Assembly: GCF_009806985.1 (NCBI RefSeq)
Contig: NZ_WUAX01000016.1
Location: 308,976 to 372,975, forward strand
DNA from: Halorubrum sp. JWXQ-INN 858
GTDB lineage: Archaea; Halobacteriota; Halobacteria; Halobacteriales; Haloferacaceae
DNA length: 64,000 nt
Reading direction: 5' to 3'
The translations under genes and the position numbers were made by a program. Under the pieces are notes generated by a model. That model saw nothing but the letters and a program-made list of their open reading frames with translations. It made no database searches and was not told the origin of the DNA. How positions within the stretch are numbered: position 1 is the first letter of the stretch; each line of letters starts with the position of its first letter. Positions 15,987-25,080 of the stretch are shown in pieces.

Positions 15987-17975
15987 ATGGGGAGTACCCG
16001 CACCCTTCTCGTGCATCCCCGGGAAGACGCCGAGCGGATCGAGGCCGCACTCGAGACGGCCGACCGCTCGGTCACCGCGGTCGAGGCCGCGACCGAGGCG
16101 CTGGCGAGGCTCGGCCGCGAGGAGTACGACTGCGTCGTCTGCGAACACGACCTTCCCGGAGACGACGGGCTCGCGTTCCTGTCCGCGGTGAACGACTTAG
16201 AGCTGGACGTTCCGGTGCTCGTGTTCACCGGGACGGACGACGAGGAGGTCGCGAGCGCGGCCCTCGGCCGTGGGGCCGAGCGAGTCCTCCGCAAGGACGG
16301 GTCGGGGTGTCTCGACGAACTCGCCGAGGCGGTCGACGCGGCGACGCGACGCGCTCGGCCGCCGGCCACGGGACGGGACGTTTCGGGGCGTGAACCCGGC
16401 GTCGAGGCGATCGCACACGCCGTCTCGGAAGCGCCGATCGGGATCAGCCTGAGCGACCCGTCGCTTCCGGACTATCCGTTGGTGTTCGTCAACCGGGCGT
16501 GGACCGAGCTGACCGGGTACGACGAGTCCCAGCTGCTGGGGCGTAACCCTCGACTACTGCAGGGTTCCGGGACCGACCCCGACACGGTCGACCGGATCTC
16601 CGAGGCGATCGCGAACGAGGAGCCGGTGACCGTCGAGGTCCGAAACTACCGACGGGACGGGACGCCCTTCTGGAACGAGCTCTCGATCGCGCCGATCCAC
16701 GACGACGAGGGCGACCTCGTTCACTACGTTGGGTTCCAAAACGACGTCACGGAGCGCAAGCGTGCGGCAGCCCTCGCCGACGAACGCGCCGAACGGATCG
16801 CCGAGGAGCGACGGGCGTTGGACAGGCTCCTCGGGCGCGTGAACGGACTGCTCCGGGAGATCACACGGATACTCGTCGAGGCGTCCGACCGGGAGACCCT
16901 GGCCCGGTGCGTCTGTCGGGAGATCGCGTCGGACCCGGACTACGCCGGCGCGTGGATCGGGACCCTCGGTCCCGCACGACGGCGTATCGAAGTGACCGCC
17001 GCGGGTGGATCGGCTCCGGAGCCCGGAGTCGAACGTTCGCTCGAGGACACGCCGCGGGCGGTTCGCCAGGCGGTCGACGGCGGAGACCTCCGAGAGCAGC
17101 CCGCGGACGGGTCAGCGGTCGGGCCGTTCTCCCCGGATGCCGTCGGGGCCTCCCGGCTCGTCGTCGTTTCGCTGCGGCACGGTCGCTCCCGGCACGGCCT
17201 GCTCGGGGTGTACGTCACCGGCGAGACCGACTTCGACGGTCGGGAGCGGACCGTCCTCGACTCGTTGGGTCGGATGATCGCGAACGGGATCCACGCGGTC
17301 GAGACCGCTCGGATCCTGACCACCGACCGCGTCGTCGAGCTGTGCGTCGTCATGCGCGACGGGAACGACCCGCTGTCGCGGATCGCCGGCGCCCTCGACG
17401 CGACCATCGACTACCGTGGGGTCACGCGTCGCGACGGGGAGTACGTCCTCCACCTGTGTACCGAGGACGGGGGGCGGGACCTCTCCGCGGTCGAGTCGCT
17501 CGCGATGGTCTCGGCGGTGTACCCGCTGGCCGACGGTAAGGGACCGCGCTCGTTCGCGGTGGAGACCGCGGACGAGGCGCCGTTCCCGGGGGTGAGCGAG
17601 CACGGTGCAGTCGTCGCGAACGCGACCGCCGAGCCGGGTCGGACGCGGGTGACGATCGAGTCCCCGCCGGAAGGCGACGTCGGTCGGGTCCTGGACGCGT
17701 TGCGCTCCCGGTTCGGGTCGGTCGAACTGCGGTCGCGCACCGAGCGCGATCGGGGCGATAGAAACCTCTCGGAGCTGATCGGCGAGGTCGACGAGGGGCT
17801 CACCGAGCGCCAGCGGACCGCACTGGAGATCGCAACGAGGAACGGGTACTTCGACTGGCCGCGCCCCGTCGACGGCTCGGAGCTGGCGGAGACGATGGGT
17901 ATCACGAGACAGACGTTCCACCAGCACCTCAGGGCCGCACAGCGGGAGTTGTCCAATGCGTACATCGACCCCTGA
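15987..17975 (+). CDS. bat: Bat-like activator: pseudo-receiver, PAS, GAF and HTH_10 domains
   Basis: Residues ~1-125 have a receiver-like fold, but the acidic pair after strand 1 is missing (LLVHPRED) and the phospho-acceptor Asp position is Glu53 (VVCEHDLPG). Thr81 and Lys103 equivalents remain. A PAS domain with PAC motif follows (~130-250: VFVNRAWTELTGYDESQLLG, FWNELSIAPIHDDEG), then a coiled linker and a GAF domain (~285-430). The C-terminal bacterio-opsin-activator HTH (LTERQRTALEIATRNGYF, ELAETMGITRQTFHQHLR) is clear. Size and order match Bat, the redox/light-responsive activator of bop in Halobacterium. Its position divergent from hop suggests it controls halorhodopsin. A bat symbol is given on architecture and context; other HTH_10 paralogues exist. 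Confidence 0.8.
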   Translation: MGSTRTLLVHPREDAERIEAALETADRSVTAVEAATEALARLGREEYDCVVCEHDLPGDDGLAFLSAVNDLELDVPVLVFTGTDDEEVASAALGRGAERVLRKDGSGCLDELAEAVDAATRRARPPATGRDVSGREPGVEAIAHAVSEAPIGISLSDPSLPDYPLVFVNRAWTELTGYDESQLLGRNPRLLQGSGTDPDTVDRISEAIANEEPVTVEVRNYRRDGTPFWNELSIAPIHDDEGDLVHYVGFQNDVTERKRAAALADERAERIAEERRALDRLLGRVNGLLREITRILVEASDRETLARCVCREIASDPDYAGAWIGTLGPARRRIEVTAAGGSAPEPGVERSLEDTPRAVRQAVDGGDLREQPADGSAVGPFSPDAVGASRLVVVSLRHGRSRHGLLGVYVTGETDFDGRERTVLDSLGRMIANGIHAVETARILTTDRVVELCVVMRDGNDPLSRIAGALDATIDYRGVTRRDGEYVLHLCTEDGGRDLSAVESLAMVSAVYPLADGKGPRSFAVETADEAPFPGVSEHGAVVANATAEPGRTRVTIESPPEGDVGRVLDALRSRFGSVELRSRTERDRGDRNLSELIGEVDEGLTERQRTALEIATRNGYFDWPRPVDGSELAETMGITRQTFHQHLRAAQRELSNAYIDP

Positions 17976-18084
17976 GGCGGCCGGTTCGATCGCTTCCGCC
18001 GAGTCGTCGGCCCGGTCCGAACCGGTTAACCACGTCCGTCTCTCCGGTACGGATGTGACGACGCCCGATACCCTCGAGATCGAC

Positions 18085-18792
18085 ATGGACGTCCGGGACG
18101 TCGACGCCGTCGCCGACCGGCGCGACGAGGTCGTCGCCGCCGTCCGCGACCACGCCGCGACGATCGCCTACCAGCTCGCCCTGCTACAGGGGGGCGACTA
18201 CGGCCGGCGGGAGCTGTCGACGTCCGGCGGGGACTGGACCGTCAAACACGAGGCGGGCGAGCTGGAGTTCCTGTTGTTCTCGCCCAAGAGCGGCCCGGAC
18301 ACGTACGTCGTTTCCACGAAACAGCCGCCGGAGCCGGCGGCGCTCGCGACCGCCCTCGCCGACTACCCGAACCTCGTCGCGGCGTGGAACGCGTACGTCG
18401 ACTCGCTGGGGGGCGTCCTCGACGACGTCGACGTGGAGTTCCCGGAGCCGGCGTCGACGGGCGACCTCGTCGCGGAGCGCGACCGCGTGCTCTCGGCGAT
18501 CCGCGAGACGTGTGCGGTCATCGCCGGCGAGATCCACCGCTACGAGGGCGACGACTACGGCACGTTCACGACCCGCGTCGACGGCGCGCGGTGGGAGCTG
18601 AAGTGGGACGAGGGCGCGGTGTCGTACCTCCGCGTCGGCGGCTCCGGCGGGGTGTACCTCCTCTCGCAGTACGAACCGCCGTCGGCCGCCGACGTGCGCG
18701 AGCTCGTCGAGCCGTTCCGCGGCTTCGTCGACGCGTACAACGAGTTCGTCGACGACCTCGAGAGCGACCTCGAACGCGTCGAGTTGGGGTAG
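18085..18792 (+). CDS. Unknown acidic protein made of two homologous halves
   Basis: I do not recognise a named family. The 235 residues consist of two ~100-residue repeats. RRDEVVAAVRDHAATIAYQL aligns with ERDRVLSAIRETCAVIAGEI, GGDYGRRELSTSGGDWTVKH with GDDYGTFTTRVDGARWELKW, and NLVAAWNAYVDSL with GFVDAYNEFVDDL. Each half looks like helix, beta hairpins, helix. There is no signal peptide or membrane helix, so it is cytosolic. Start choice is uncertain: ATG 18085 gives MDVRDVDAV, while an in-frame GTG at 18055 adds ten residues. A TATA-like GGTTAACCA lies near 18033-18041. It follows the bat-like gene in the same direction. Confidence 0.75.
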   Translation: MDVRDVDAVADRRDEVVAAVRDHAATIAYQLALLQGGDYGRRELSTSGGDWTVKHEAGELEFLLFSPKSGPDTYVVSTKQPPEPAALATALADYPNLVAAWNAYVDSLGGVLDDVDVEFPEPASTGDLVAERDRVLSAIRETCAVIAGEIHRYEGDDYGTFTTRVDGARWELKWDEGAVSYLRVGGSGGVYLLSQYEPPSAADVRELVEPFRGFVDAYNEFVDDLESDLERVELG

Positions 18793-18854
18793 GCCGCGGC
18801 GGGATCCTTATAAACGACCGCGCTCACTCCGCGAATCCCTTATAAAAGCCGCAC

Positions 18855-18950
18855 CGGCGGTACCGACGGTGTCGGCGTCGACGGTACCGACAGCGTCCGC
18901 CCCGGCGGTATCGGCAGCGTTGACCTCGGCGGTATCGGCAGCATTGGTGG
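18855..18950. repeat. 24-bp tandem repeat, four copies
   Basis: Four degenerate 24-bp units of the form CGGCGGTAYCGGCAGCG lie between the convergent ends of the duplicated unknown protein and the helicase gene. The rest of the 18793-19008 gap shows nothing else. Confidence 0.88.
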
Positions 18951-19008
18951 GACCGGAGCGACCACGGGACCGCCCCGCGGTCGCTCCCGGGTTTATAAGC
19001 GGCGGCGG

Positions 19009-21945
19009 TCAGTCCCAGAACGACTGCGTCCGCGCGTACTCGCGCTCCTGTCTGAGGACGTCGCGGTAGAACTCGTCCTCGTCCTCGCGCAGCCTGTTGA
19101 TGATCCGGGCGGCGTTGTGCGGGCCGACGCCGCGGGCGGCCATCGCGATCACGGCCTGCTTCCCGTGGCTCTGGACGAGCCCCGCCGCGCGATACGCCCG
19201 GCGGGTCAGCCGCTCCTGCTCGTCGTCCTTCTCGTCGGCGCGGACGGCGGCGACGCTCTCCTCGTCCCACGGATTGAGCGCGGCGACGCGGGTCGATCCA
19301 CAGTCGGGACACTCGGGCTGATCGCGGACCCGACGCACCGTCGTCGTCCGCCTCCAGTCGGTACAGTGGAGACAACAGAGGATCACCCGATCGTCACGGA
19401 TCCGCTCGCGGACGGCGTTTATCACGTCGGCGTCGGCGTTCTCCGGCACGAGGAACTCCGTGCCGACCGACCGCCCGGCCGTCCCGAGCGGCGTCCGTTC
19501 GCGGGCGGTCGCCACCTCGATCGCGCCCGACTGGATCGCCTCGAGGACCGCCGCGGTCGCGTCGACCGCGAGGTCCGCGTGGAACACCTCGCGGAGCGCC
19601 TCCTCGTGGACGGGCGTGTCCTCCAGCGCGGCGAGGAGCCGGTCGCCACCGAACCGGCCGCGACCCTCGCGGTAGCGTTTCACCGTCCCGAACTTCGCGG
19701 CGACCTGCGCGAGGGTGAACTTCAGGGCGTCGGCGTTCCGCAGGGCCAACTCGAGGTACGCCGCGAGGTGGTCGGGGTCGGTCGTCTCGAGGACCTCGAT
19801 GACGGTCCCCGGACCGACGCCCGCGGGCACCTCGAGCGTGATCCGGTACGGGTCGACGTCCATTCCGACCGACGAGCCGGTCCGCTGGCCGACGAGCGCC
19901 GCGAGCAGCCGCGCGAGCGTCTCGTTGACCGCGTGGCCGAACGCCGCGTTGACGGCGATCGTCCGCGCTTGCCCCTCGATCACGACCCGTCGGTCCGTCG
20001 GCGTCGGGTGCCCGGCCTCGACGTGGTCGACGACCGACCCCAGCGCCGCCGCGACCGTCCGTTCGTCGGCGGGGTAGCGGTCGGCGAGGTCGTCCGCGAC
20101 CGCCTCGGGCGTAGATCCGGCTGCGAGCGCGTCGGCGGCCGCCCCGCGCAGCCGACCGACCTCCTCGGCGACCGGTTTCGGCACGGGGATCTCCCGGCCG
20201 ACCCACGAGGGGACCTCGCCGGTCGGGTCGGCGATCGGCGTCACGCTCACGCGCTCCTCCTCCTCGTCGATCTCCGTGATCCGCCACAGCTCGCCGCGCT
20301 GGACGAACGTCTCGCCCGGGCCGGCGAAGTTCAGCACGAACCGCTCATCGAGCGTGCCGATCCCGCGCCGCGAGGAGAGGTCGTACACCTCGTAGGTCGA
20401 CTCGTCGGGGATCATCGAGAGGTTCGCGTAGAAGTACTGCCAGGTTCCGCCCGACTTCGAGAGCGTGTCCGACTCCTCCTCGAGCCACAGCAGGTGGTTG
20501 CCGTCGAGCTCGCGAACGACCTCCTGGAACGCCGGCTCCGAGAGGTCCCGGAACGGGTAGGCGCTCGTCACCGTCTCGTACACCGCCCGGGCGTGGACGT
20601 CCCCCTCGTCCATCACGACGCCGACGACCTGGTTCGCGACGGTGTCGAGGCTGCCGTGGTGGATCGCCGCCGGCTCGACGAGCCCCTCGCCGGCGCGGCG
20701 GGCGATCGCCATCGCCTCCAGCGTGTCGTCGCCCCCCTGCGTCACGACGGTCGCGCGCGAGACGCGGTCGTGGCGGTGGCCGGCCCGTCCCACCCGCTGG
20801 AGCAGGCGGGCGACCTCGCGGGGGCTGCCGTACTGGACGACGTGGTCGACGCGGCCCACGTCGATGCCGAGCTCCATCGACGACGTACAGACGAGCCCGT
20901 CTATCGCGCCCGACTTGAACCGGTCTTCGACGTCGACCCGGACGTCCGAGGAGAGCGAGCCGTGGTGGACCTCGATCGTCACCGGCCCCTCGCCGCGATC
21001 GCCGACGTCGTCACCGGTGAGATCGCGCTCGCGCTCCGCTAACGCCTTGAACCGGGACCCGAGCGCCTCCGCCGTCTGCCGGGTGTTGACGAAGACCAAC
21101 GTCGACTCGTGCTCGCGGACGATCCGTCGGATCGTCCGCACGTGGCTCGCGGTCGTCTCGTCGACCGCGAGCTCGCCCGCCAGCCCCGCGTCGCGGTCCG
21201 TGATCGGCGGGTCGAGCACCCGGACGTCGAGCCGGGAGCCGGCGTCGACGGTCACCGTCTCGAACTCGCGATCGCCCGGGCGGTCGGGGTCGCGCCGGCC
21301 GCAGCCGACGAGGAACCGGCCGACCTCGTCGGGCGAGCCGACGGTGGCCGAGAGGCCGATCCGCTGGAACGGCCCCGCGAGGCGACGCAGGCGTTCGAGC
21401 CCGACCGTGAGCTGTGCCCCGCGCTTCGCGGAGGCCAGCTCGTGGACCTCGTCGATCACGACGTGTTCGACGTCCGCCAGCGCGACCCGCATCTTCGACC
21501 CCGTGAGGATCGCCTGCAGGCTCTCCGGCGTCGTGATGAGCACGTCCGGCGGGTCGTTCGCCTGCTTCGTCCGCTGGTACCGGGTGGTGTCGCCGTGCCT
21601 GACGGCGACGTCGACGTCGAGCCGGTCGCCCCACCACTCCAGCCGGTCCATCATGTCGCGGTTGAGCGCGCGGAGGGGAGTGACGTACAGCGCCGAGATC
21701 CCCTCGCGCGGCGGGTCGCCGGGGGCGTCCCGCGCGGCGACGACCGCGTCGAGAACGGGGAGCATCGCCGTCTCCGTCTTGCCGGTTCCGGTCGGGGCGA
21801 GCACGAGCACGTTCCGACCGGACGCGAGCGCCGGGATCGCCGCCCGCTGTGGCTCCGTCGGCGTCGAGAACCCGCGCTCCGAGAGCGCCTCGCGAACCGC
21901 TGGACCGAGGTGCGTGAACGCGTCCATCCCCACGGAGTCAGCCAT
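19009..21945 (-). CDS. lhr: Lhr-type ATP-dependent DNA helicase
   Basis: This superfamily 2 helicase has Walker A LAPTGTGKTE (~50), motif Ia TPLRALNRDM, motif II IDEVHE, motif III LSATVG, and motifs V-VI (TSSMELGIDVGRVD, QRVGRAGHR). After the two RecA domains come the winged-helix and Lhr-specific domains, with a Cys4 cluster near the C-terminus (CLHC and CPDC). It should unwind or remodel branched DNA in repair. The 978-residue length is usual. The frame remains open to 23295, but that upstream part is Arg/Pro-rich antisense of the next operon. The ATG at 21945 is followed by MADSVGMDAFTHLG, and the minus-strand TATA-like CCTTAATCG is ~28 bases away. Confidence 0.92.
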   Translation of the reverse strand: MADSVGMDAFTHLGPAVREALSERGFSTPTEPQRAAIPALASGRNVLVLAPTGTGKTETAMLPVLDAVVAARDAPGDPPREGISALYVTPLRALNRDMMDRLEWWGDRLDVDVAVRHGDTTRYQRTKQANDPPDVLITTPESLQAILTGSKMRVALADVEHVVIDEVHELASAKRGAQLTVGLERLRRLAGPFQRIGLSATVGSPDEVGRFLVGCGRRDPDRPGDREFETVTVDAGSRLDVRVLDPPITDRDAGLAGELAVDETTASHVRTIRRIVREHESTLVFVNTRQTAEALGSRFKALAERERDLTGDDVGDRGEGPVTIEVHHGSLSSDVRVDVEDRFKSGAIDGLVCTSSMELGIDVGRVDHVVQYGSPREVARLLQRVGRAGHRHDRVSRATVVTQGGDDTLEAMAIARRAGEGLVEPAAIHHGSLDTVANQVVGVVMDEGDVHARAVYETVTSAYPFRDLSEPAFQEVVRELDGNHLLWLEEESDTLSKSGGTWQYFYANLSMIPDESTYEVYDLSSRRGIGTLDERFVLNFAGPGETFVQRGELWRITEIDEEEERVSVTPIADPTGEVPSWVGREIPVPKPVAEEVGRLRGAAADALAAGSTPEAVADDLADRYPADERTVAAALGSVVDHVEAGHPTPTDRRVVIEGQARTIAVNAAFGHAVNETLARLLAALVGQRTGSSVGMDVDPYRITLEVPAGVGPGTVIEVLETTDPDHLAAYLELALRNADALKFTLAQVAAKFGTVKRYREGRGRFGGDRLLAALEDTPVHEEALREVFHADLAVDATAAVLEAIQSGAIEVATARERTPLGTAGRSVGTEFLVPENADADVINAVRERIRDDRVILCCLHCTDWRRTTTVRRVRDQPECPDCGSTRVAALNPWDEESVAAVRADEKDDEQERLTRRAYRAAGLVQSHGKQAVIAMAARGVGPHNAARIINRLREDEDEFYRDVLRQEREYARTQSFWD

Positions 21946-22100
21946 CGACCCTCGTAGGGCGCTCGGCCGATTAAGGGCGTCGCCCGGGCGGGTCCCCGCC
22001 GAGAGCCGTTCCTTCGGGCGGACGTCTCCCGATCGAGAGTCGTTCGGGTGGACGGATCCCCCGCCGAAAGCTATTCCCCCGGGTGGACGTATCCTGTAGC

Positions 22101-23048
22101 GTGAAACGGGAGTTCCTCGTCGCGGTCCTCCTCGCCCTCCTCGCGGTCGTCGCGCTCGGCATCGCCGCGGCGACGCTCGACTCCGCGGTGACGACCGACG
22201 GCGGCGGCTTCGGCGGGAGCGGGTCGGCGGGCGGGATCGGGCAGGCCGACGAGCCCGACCGGACCGGCCTCGGCGAGACGACCGGCGGGCGGACGGACCT
22301 CTCCGTCGCGGGCGTCTGTTACGACTCCCTCCGGGAGCCGCCGGCGCTGCTCGTCCTCGTCGGCCTGTTCCTCCTGATCGGGTGGCTCGCCCATCGCGAC
22401 ACCGGCTCCCTGTTCGCGGCGGGCGTCGTCGCCGTGACCGTGTTCCTCCCGATCGGCGGGGCGTGGCTCCTCCTCTCCACCTGTCGGACCGCGACGTTCG
22501 ACCTGCAGTTCTCGTTCGCGGACGACGACGGCGACGGGCTCTTCGCGGTCGGGGGCGGCGGAGTGCCGGGGATCGGCGGCGAGGGCGACGCCGTCTCGAC
22601 GCCGGAGGCGCTGTTCCTCGTGGCGGTCGCCGTCGCCCTGATCGCGAGCGTGCTCGTGCTCCTGGCGGCGGGCGGCGACGACGGGGCCGCCGGCGGGGCG
22701 ACGACGGACGCCGACGACGCCCCCGGAACTGAGCCGGACCTGGCCGCGGTCGGGCGGGCGGCGGGGACGGCGGCCGACCGGATCGAGTCGGCCGACGCCG
22801 ACAACGAGGTGTACCGCGCCTGGCGGGAGATGACGGCGGTCCTCGACGTGGACCGGCCGGCGTCGTCGACCCCGGCGGAGTTCGCCGAGGCGGCGATCGC
22901 GGCGGGCGTCGACCCCGAACCGGTCGACGACCTGACCGACGTCTTCGAGCGGGTCCGGTACGGCGGCGCGGACCCGACCGGCGAGCGGGAGCGACGGGCG
23001 GTCGAGGCCCTGCGCCGGATCGAGGCGGCTCACGGGGGCGAGGAGTAG
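22101..23048 (+). CDS. DUF4129-type membrane protein, first gene of a four-gene cluster
   Basis: An N-terminal helix (FLVAVLLALLAVVALGIAAA) is followed by an extracellular Gly/Thr-rich segment, three further hydrophobic stretches (ALLVLVGLFLLIGWLAHRD, LFAAGVVAVTVFLPIGGAWLLL, ALFLVAVAVALIASVLVLLA) and a cytoplasmic C-terminal domain (~225-316). That domain has the DUF4129 signature EVYRAWREMTAVLDV and RPASSTPAEFAEAAI, related to transglutaminase-associated proteins. Start is the GTG at 22101 beginning VKREFLVAV, and a GTG at 22083 is an alternative. Its stop overlaps the next start (TAGTG), so the four genes are translationally coupled. The specific role of the cluster is unknown. Confidence 0.8.
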   Translation: MKREFLVAVLLALLAVVALGIAAATLDSAVTTDGGGFGGSGSAGGIGQADEPDRTGLGETTGGRTDLSVAGVCYDSLREPPALLVLVGLFLLIGWLAHRDTGSLFAAGVVAVTVFLPIGGAWLLLSTCRTATFDLQFSFADDDGDGLFAVGGGGVPGIGGEGDAVSTPEALFLVAVAVALIASVLVLLAAGGDDGAAGGATTDADDAPGTEPDLAAVGRAAGTAADRIESADADNEVYRAWREMTAVLDVDRPASSTPAEFAEAAIAAGVDPEPVDDLTDVFERVRYGGADPTGERERRAVEALRRIEAAHGGEE

Positions 23049-23611
23049 TGCGGATCGTCGTCGCCGTCGGCGTCGCCGCCGTGCTCGCCGGCTTCCTGGT
23101 CCTCGTCGATCGCGGGCTCGCGGGCGTGCTCGACCTCTCGTACGTCGCGGTGACGCTCGTCGGCACGCTCGGGATCGTCCAGGGGGTCCGGTACGCGAAC
23201 GCGCGCCGACGCCGGACGACGCGCACGATCGACCTCGGCGAGCCGGAGCGGCGGGCTCGTGCGGCGGTTCCGGGGAGCGACGTCGACGACGCCATCGACC
23301 GGGCGACCGGGCGCGTGGGGCGGCGCTACGAGCCGCGAAACGGCGTCCGCGAGCGGGTCCGGGCGCTGGCGATCGACGCGGTCGCCCGCGACCGGAACTG
23401 CTCGCGCGAGACCGCCGCGACGCTCGTGGACGCGGGGACGTGGACGGACGACCGGGTCGCCGCCGCGTTCCTCGCCGCGGACGCGACGTACCCGGTCCGG
23501 GTGCGTCTGCGCGCCCGCCTGCTCGGCCGGTCGCTGTACCGGCTCGGCGCGACCGCCGCGGTCGACGCGGTCGGGCGGCTCGAAACGGCGGTGCCGGGGG
23601 ACGAACCGTGA
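23048..23611 (+). CDS. Two-helix membrane protein, second gene of the DUF4129/DUF58 cluster
   Basis: The 187-residue protein starts with GTG overlapping the previous stop. Two helices (VVAVGVAAVLAGFLVLVD and LSYVAVTLVGTLGIVQGV) precede a basic cytoplasmic domain (ERRARAAVPGSDVDDAIDRA, then helical segments to the end) with no catalytic motif that I can see. The same type of protein recurs between DUF4129 and DUF58 genes in haloarchaea, so it is probably a structural partner of the DUF58 protein. Its GTGA junction overlaps the next gene. Confidence 0.75.
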   Translation: MRIVVAVGVAAVLAGFLVLVDRGLAGVLDLSYVAVTLVGTLGIVQGVRYANARRRRTTRTIDLGEPERRARAAVPGSDVDDAIDRATGRVGRRYEPRNGVRERVRALAIDAVARDRNCSRETAATLVDAGTWTDDRVAAAFLAADATYPVRVRLRARLLGRSLYRLGATAAVDAVGRLETAVPGDEP

Positions 23612-25080
23612 CCGCCGAGGGACGGGCCGTGACCTCCGGGGGCGACGACGACGAGCCGACGGCCGGCGAGAGGGCCGATGACGGGTCGGCGTCCGATCGT
23701 CGGCCGCTTCGCGCGTTCGACACCGGGCGCTGGGTCGGGGTGGTCGGCGTCGCGCTGGTGCTCGTCGGCGTCGGGGTCGTCCTCCGCCAGCCGGGGCCGG
23801 TGCTCGCGGGGGCGGTCGGCGTCGGCTACGGGCTGTACGCGCGGGCCGACGACGCCCCGGAGGCGACCGTCGCGGTCGAGCGCACGCCGAGCGACGAGTC
23901 GCCGGATCCCGGGGACGCGGTGACCGTGACCGTCAGGGTCGAGAACGTCGGCGACGCGACCCTCCCGGACCTGCGGCTCGTCGACGGCGTCCCCCCGGCG
24001 CTCGAGGTCGTCGACGGGCCCGCCCGGTTCGCGACCGCGCTGGGTCCGGGCGCGGTCGCGACGTTCTCGTACGCCGTGCGGGCGACTCGGGGAGCACACG
24101 AGTGGGGGACGCTCCGCGCGGTCGCCCGGAACCGGTCGGGGTCGCGGGAGCGGGAGACGCGGGTCGAAGTCGGGACGCGACTGGTGTGTACCCCGTCGCT
24201 CGACGCGGGCGGCGACCTCCCGCTCCGCGGACTCACGACCCGGTATCACGGCCGGGTCCCGACCGACGTCGGCGGCTCCGGCGTCGAGTTCTACGCGACG
24301 CGGGAGTACCGCCGCGGCGACCCGCTCAAGCGGATCGACTGGAACCGGCGCGCCCGGACCGGCGAGCTGGCGACGCTCGAACTGCGCGAGGAGCGGGCCG
24401 CCACCGTCGTCCTGTTGGTCGACGCCCGCGAGGCCGCGTACGTCGCGCCCGAGCCGGACGCGGACACCGCGGTGGAGGCGAGCGTCGACGCCGCCGGGCA
24501 GGCGTTCTCGGCGCTGCTCGCGGCCGGCGACCGCGTCGGGATCGCGACGCTCGGCCCGCACGACTGCTGGCTGCCGCCCGGCACCGGCACCGAACACGCG
24601 GTCCGGGGCCGGGAGACGCTCGCGACCGACCCGGCGCTCGCGCCCACGCCGAGCGACGAGGGGTTCTACCCGTCGCTGTGGTTCCGCCGGTTCCGCCGCC
24701 GGCTCCCGGCCGACGCGCAGGTGTTGTTCTTCAGCCCGCTCGTCGACCGCTACGCCCCGACGATCGCGCGGCGGATCGACGCGTACGGTCACCTCGTGAC
24801 CGTGCTCTCCCCGGACGTGACCGGGTCGGACAGCGTCGGTCGGCGGCTCGCCGGGTTCGAGCGCCGGCGGCGGCTCCGTCGGCTCCGCGGGGCCGGGATC
24901 CGGACGATCGAGTGGGACCCGGGGCGGGAGGTGGCTGGTCAGCGAGAGACGGAGCGTGGGGAGGCCGACCCCGGCGAAAACGGTCGAAAGCGGGGCGATG
25001 GGGACGGGACCGGTCGAGAGGGCACCGGTCGGTCGTTCCCCGTCGCCGTCGCGCACGCGACCGGGCGGTGGTCGCCGTGA
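23608..25080 (+). CDS. DUF58 family membrane-anchored protein
   Basis: After an acidic disordered start, two close hydrophobic segments (VGVVGVALVLVGVGVV, AGAVGVGYGLYARAD; ~40-80) anchor the protein. A CARDB/Ig-like beta domain follows (DPGDAVTVTVRVENVGDATLPDL), then the DUF58 motif FYATREYRRGDPLKRIDWNR (~230) and a von Willebrand A-like domain (VVLLVDAREAAY). DUF58 proteins usually work with MoxR AAA+ ATPases as chaperone-like systems, but no moxR is next to this cluster. The frame extends upstream across the previous gene. The GTG at 23608 overlaps that gene's stop and is preferred. The last 50 residues are a charged Gly-rich tail. Confidence 0.85.
   Translation: MTAEGRAVTSGGDDDEPTAGERADDGSASDRRPLRAFDTGRWVGVVGVALVLVGVGVVLRQPGPVLAGAVGVGYGLYARADDAPEATVAVERTPSDESPDPGDAVTVTVRVENVGDATLPDLRLVDGVPPALEVVDGPARFATALGPGAVATFSYAVRATRGAHEWGTLRAVARNRSGSRERETRVEVGTRLVCTPSLDAGGDLPLRGLTTRYHGRVPTDVGGSGVEFYATREYRRGDPLKRIDWNRRARTGELATLELREERAATVVLLVDAREAAYVAPEPDADTAVEASVDAAGQAFSALLAAGDRVGIATLGPHDCWLPPGTGTEHAVRGRETLATDPALAPTPSDEGFYPSLWFRRFRRRLPADAQVLFFSPLVDRYAPTIARRIDAYGHLVTVLSPDVTGSDSVGRRLAGFERRRRLRRLRGAGIRTIEWDPGREVAGQRETERGEADPGENGRKRGDGDGTGREGTGRSFPVAVAHATGRWSP

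Noticed and set aside
23-17975. Complete two-component pair of the 7TM kinase with a nearby response regulator
   Set aside because: The only receiver-like domain in the region (Bat-like gene) lacks the phospho-acceptor Asp and is 14 kb away.
18833-19008. Basic Arg/Tyr-rich reading frame over the 24-bp repeat
   Set aside because: It is produced by the repeat itself, has no promoter and overlaps the end of the helicase gene.
21946-23295. Upstream extension of the helicase frame to 1428 residues
   Set aside because: The extra 450 residues are Arg/Pro/Ala-rich and are the antisense of the coupled DUF4129-type genes. A normal Lhr start and TATA element are at 21945.
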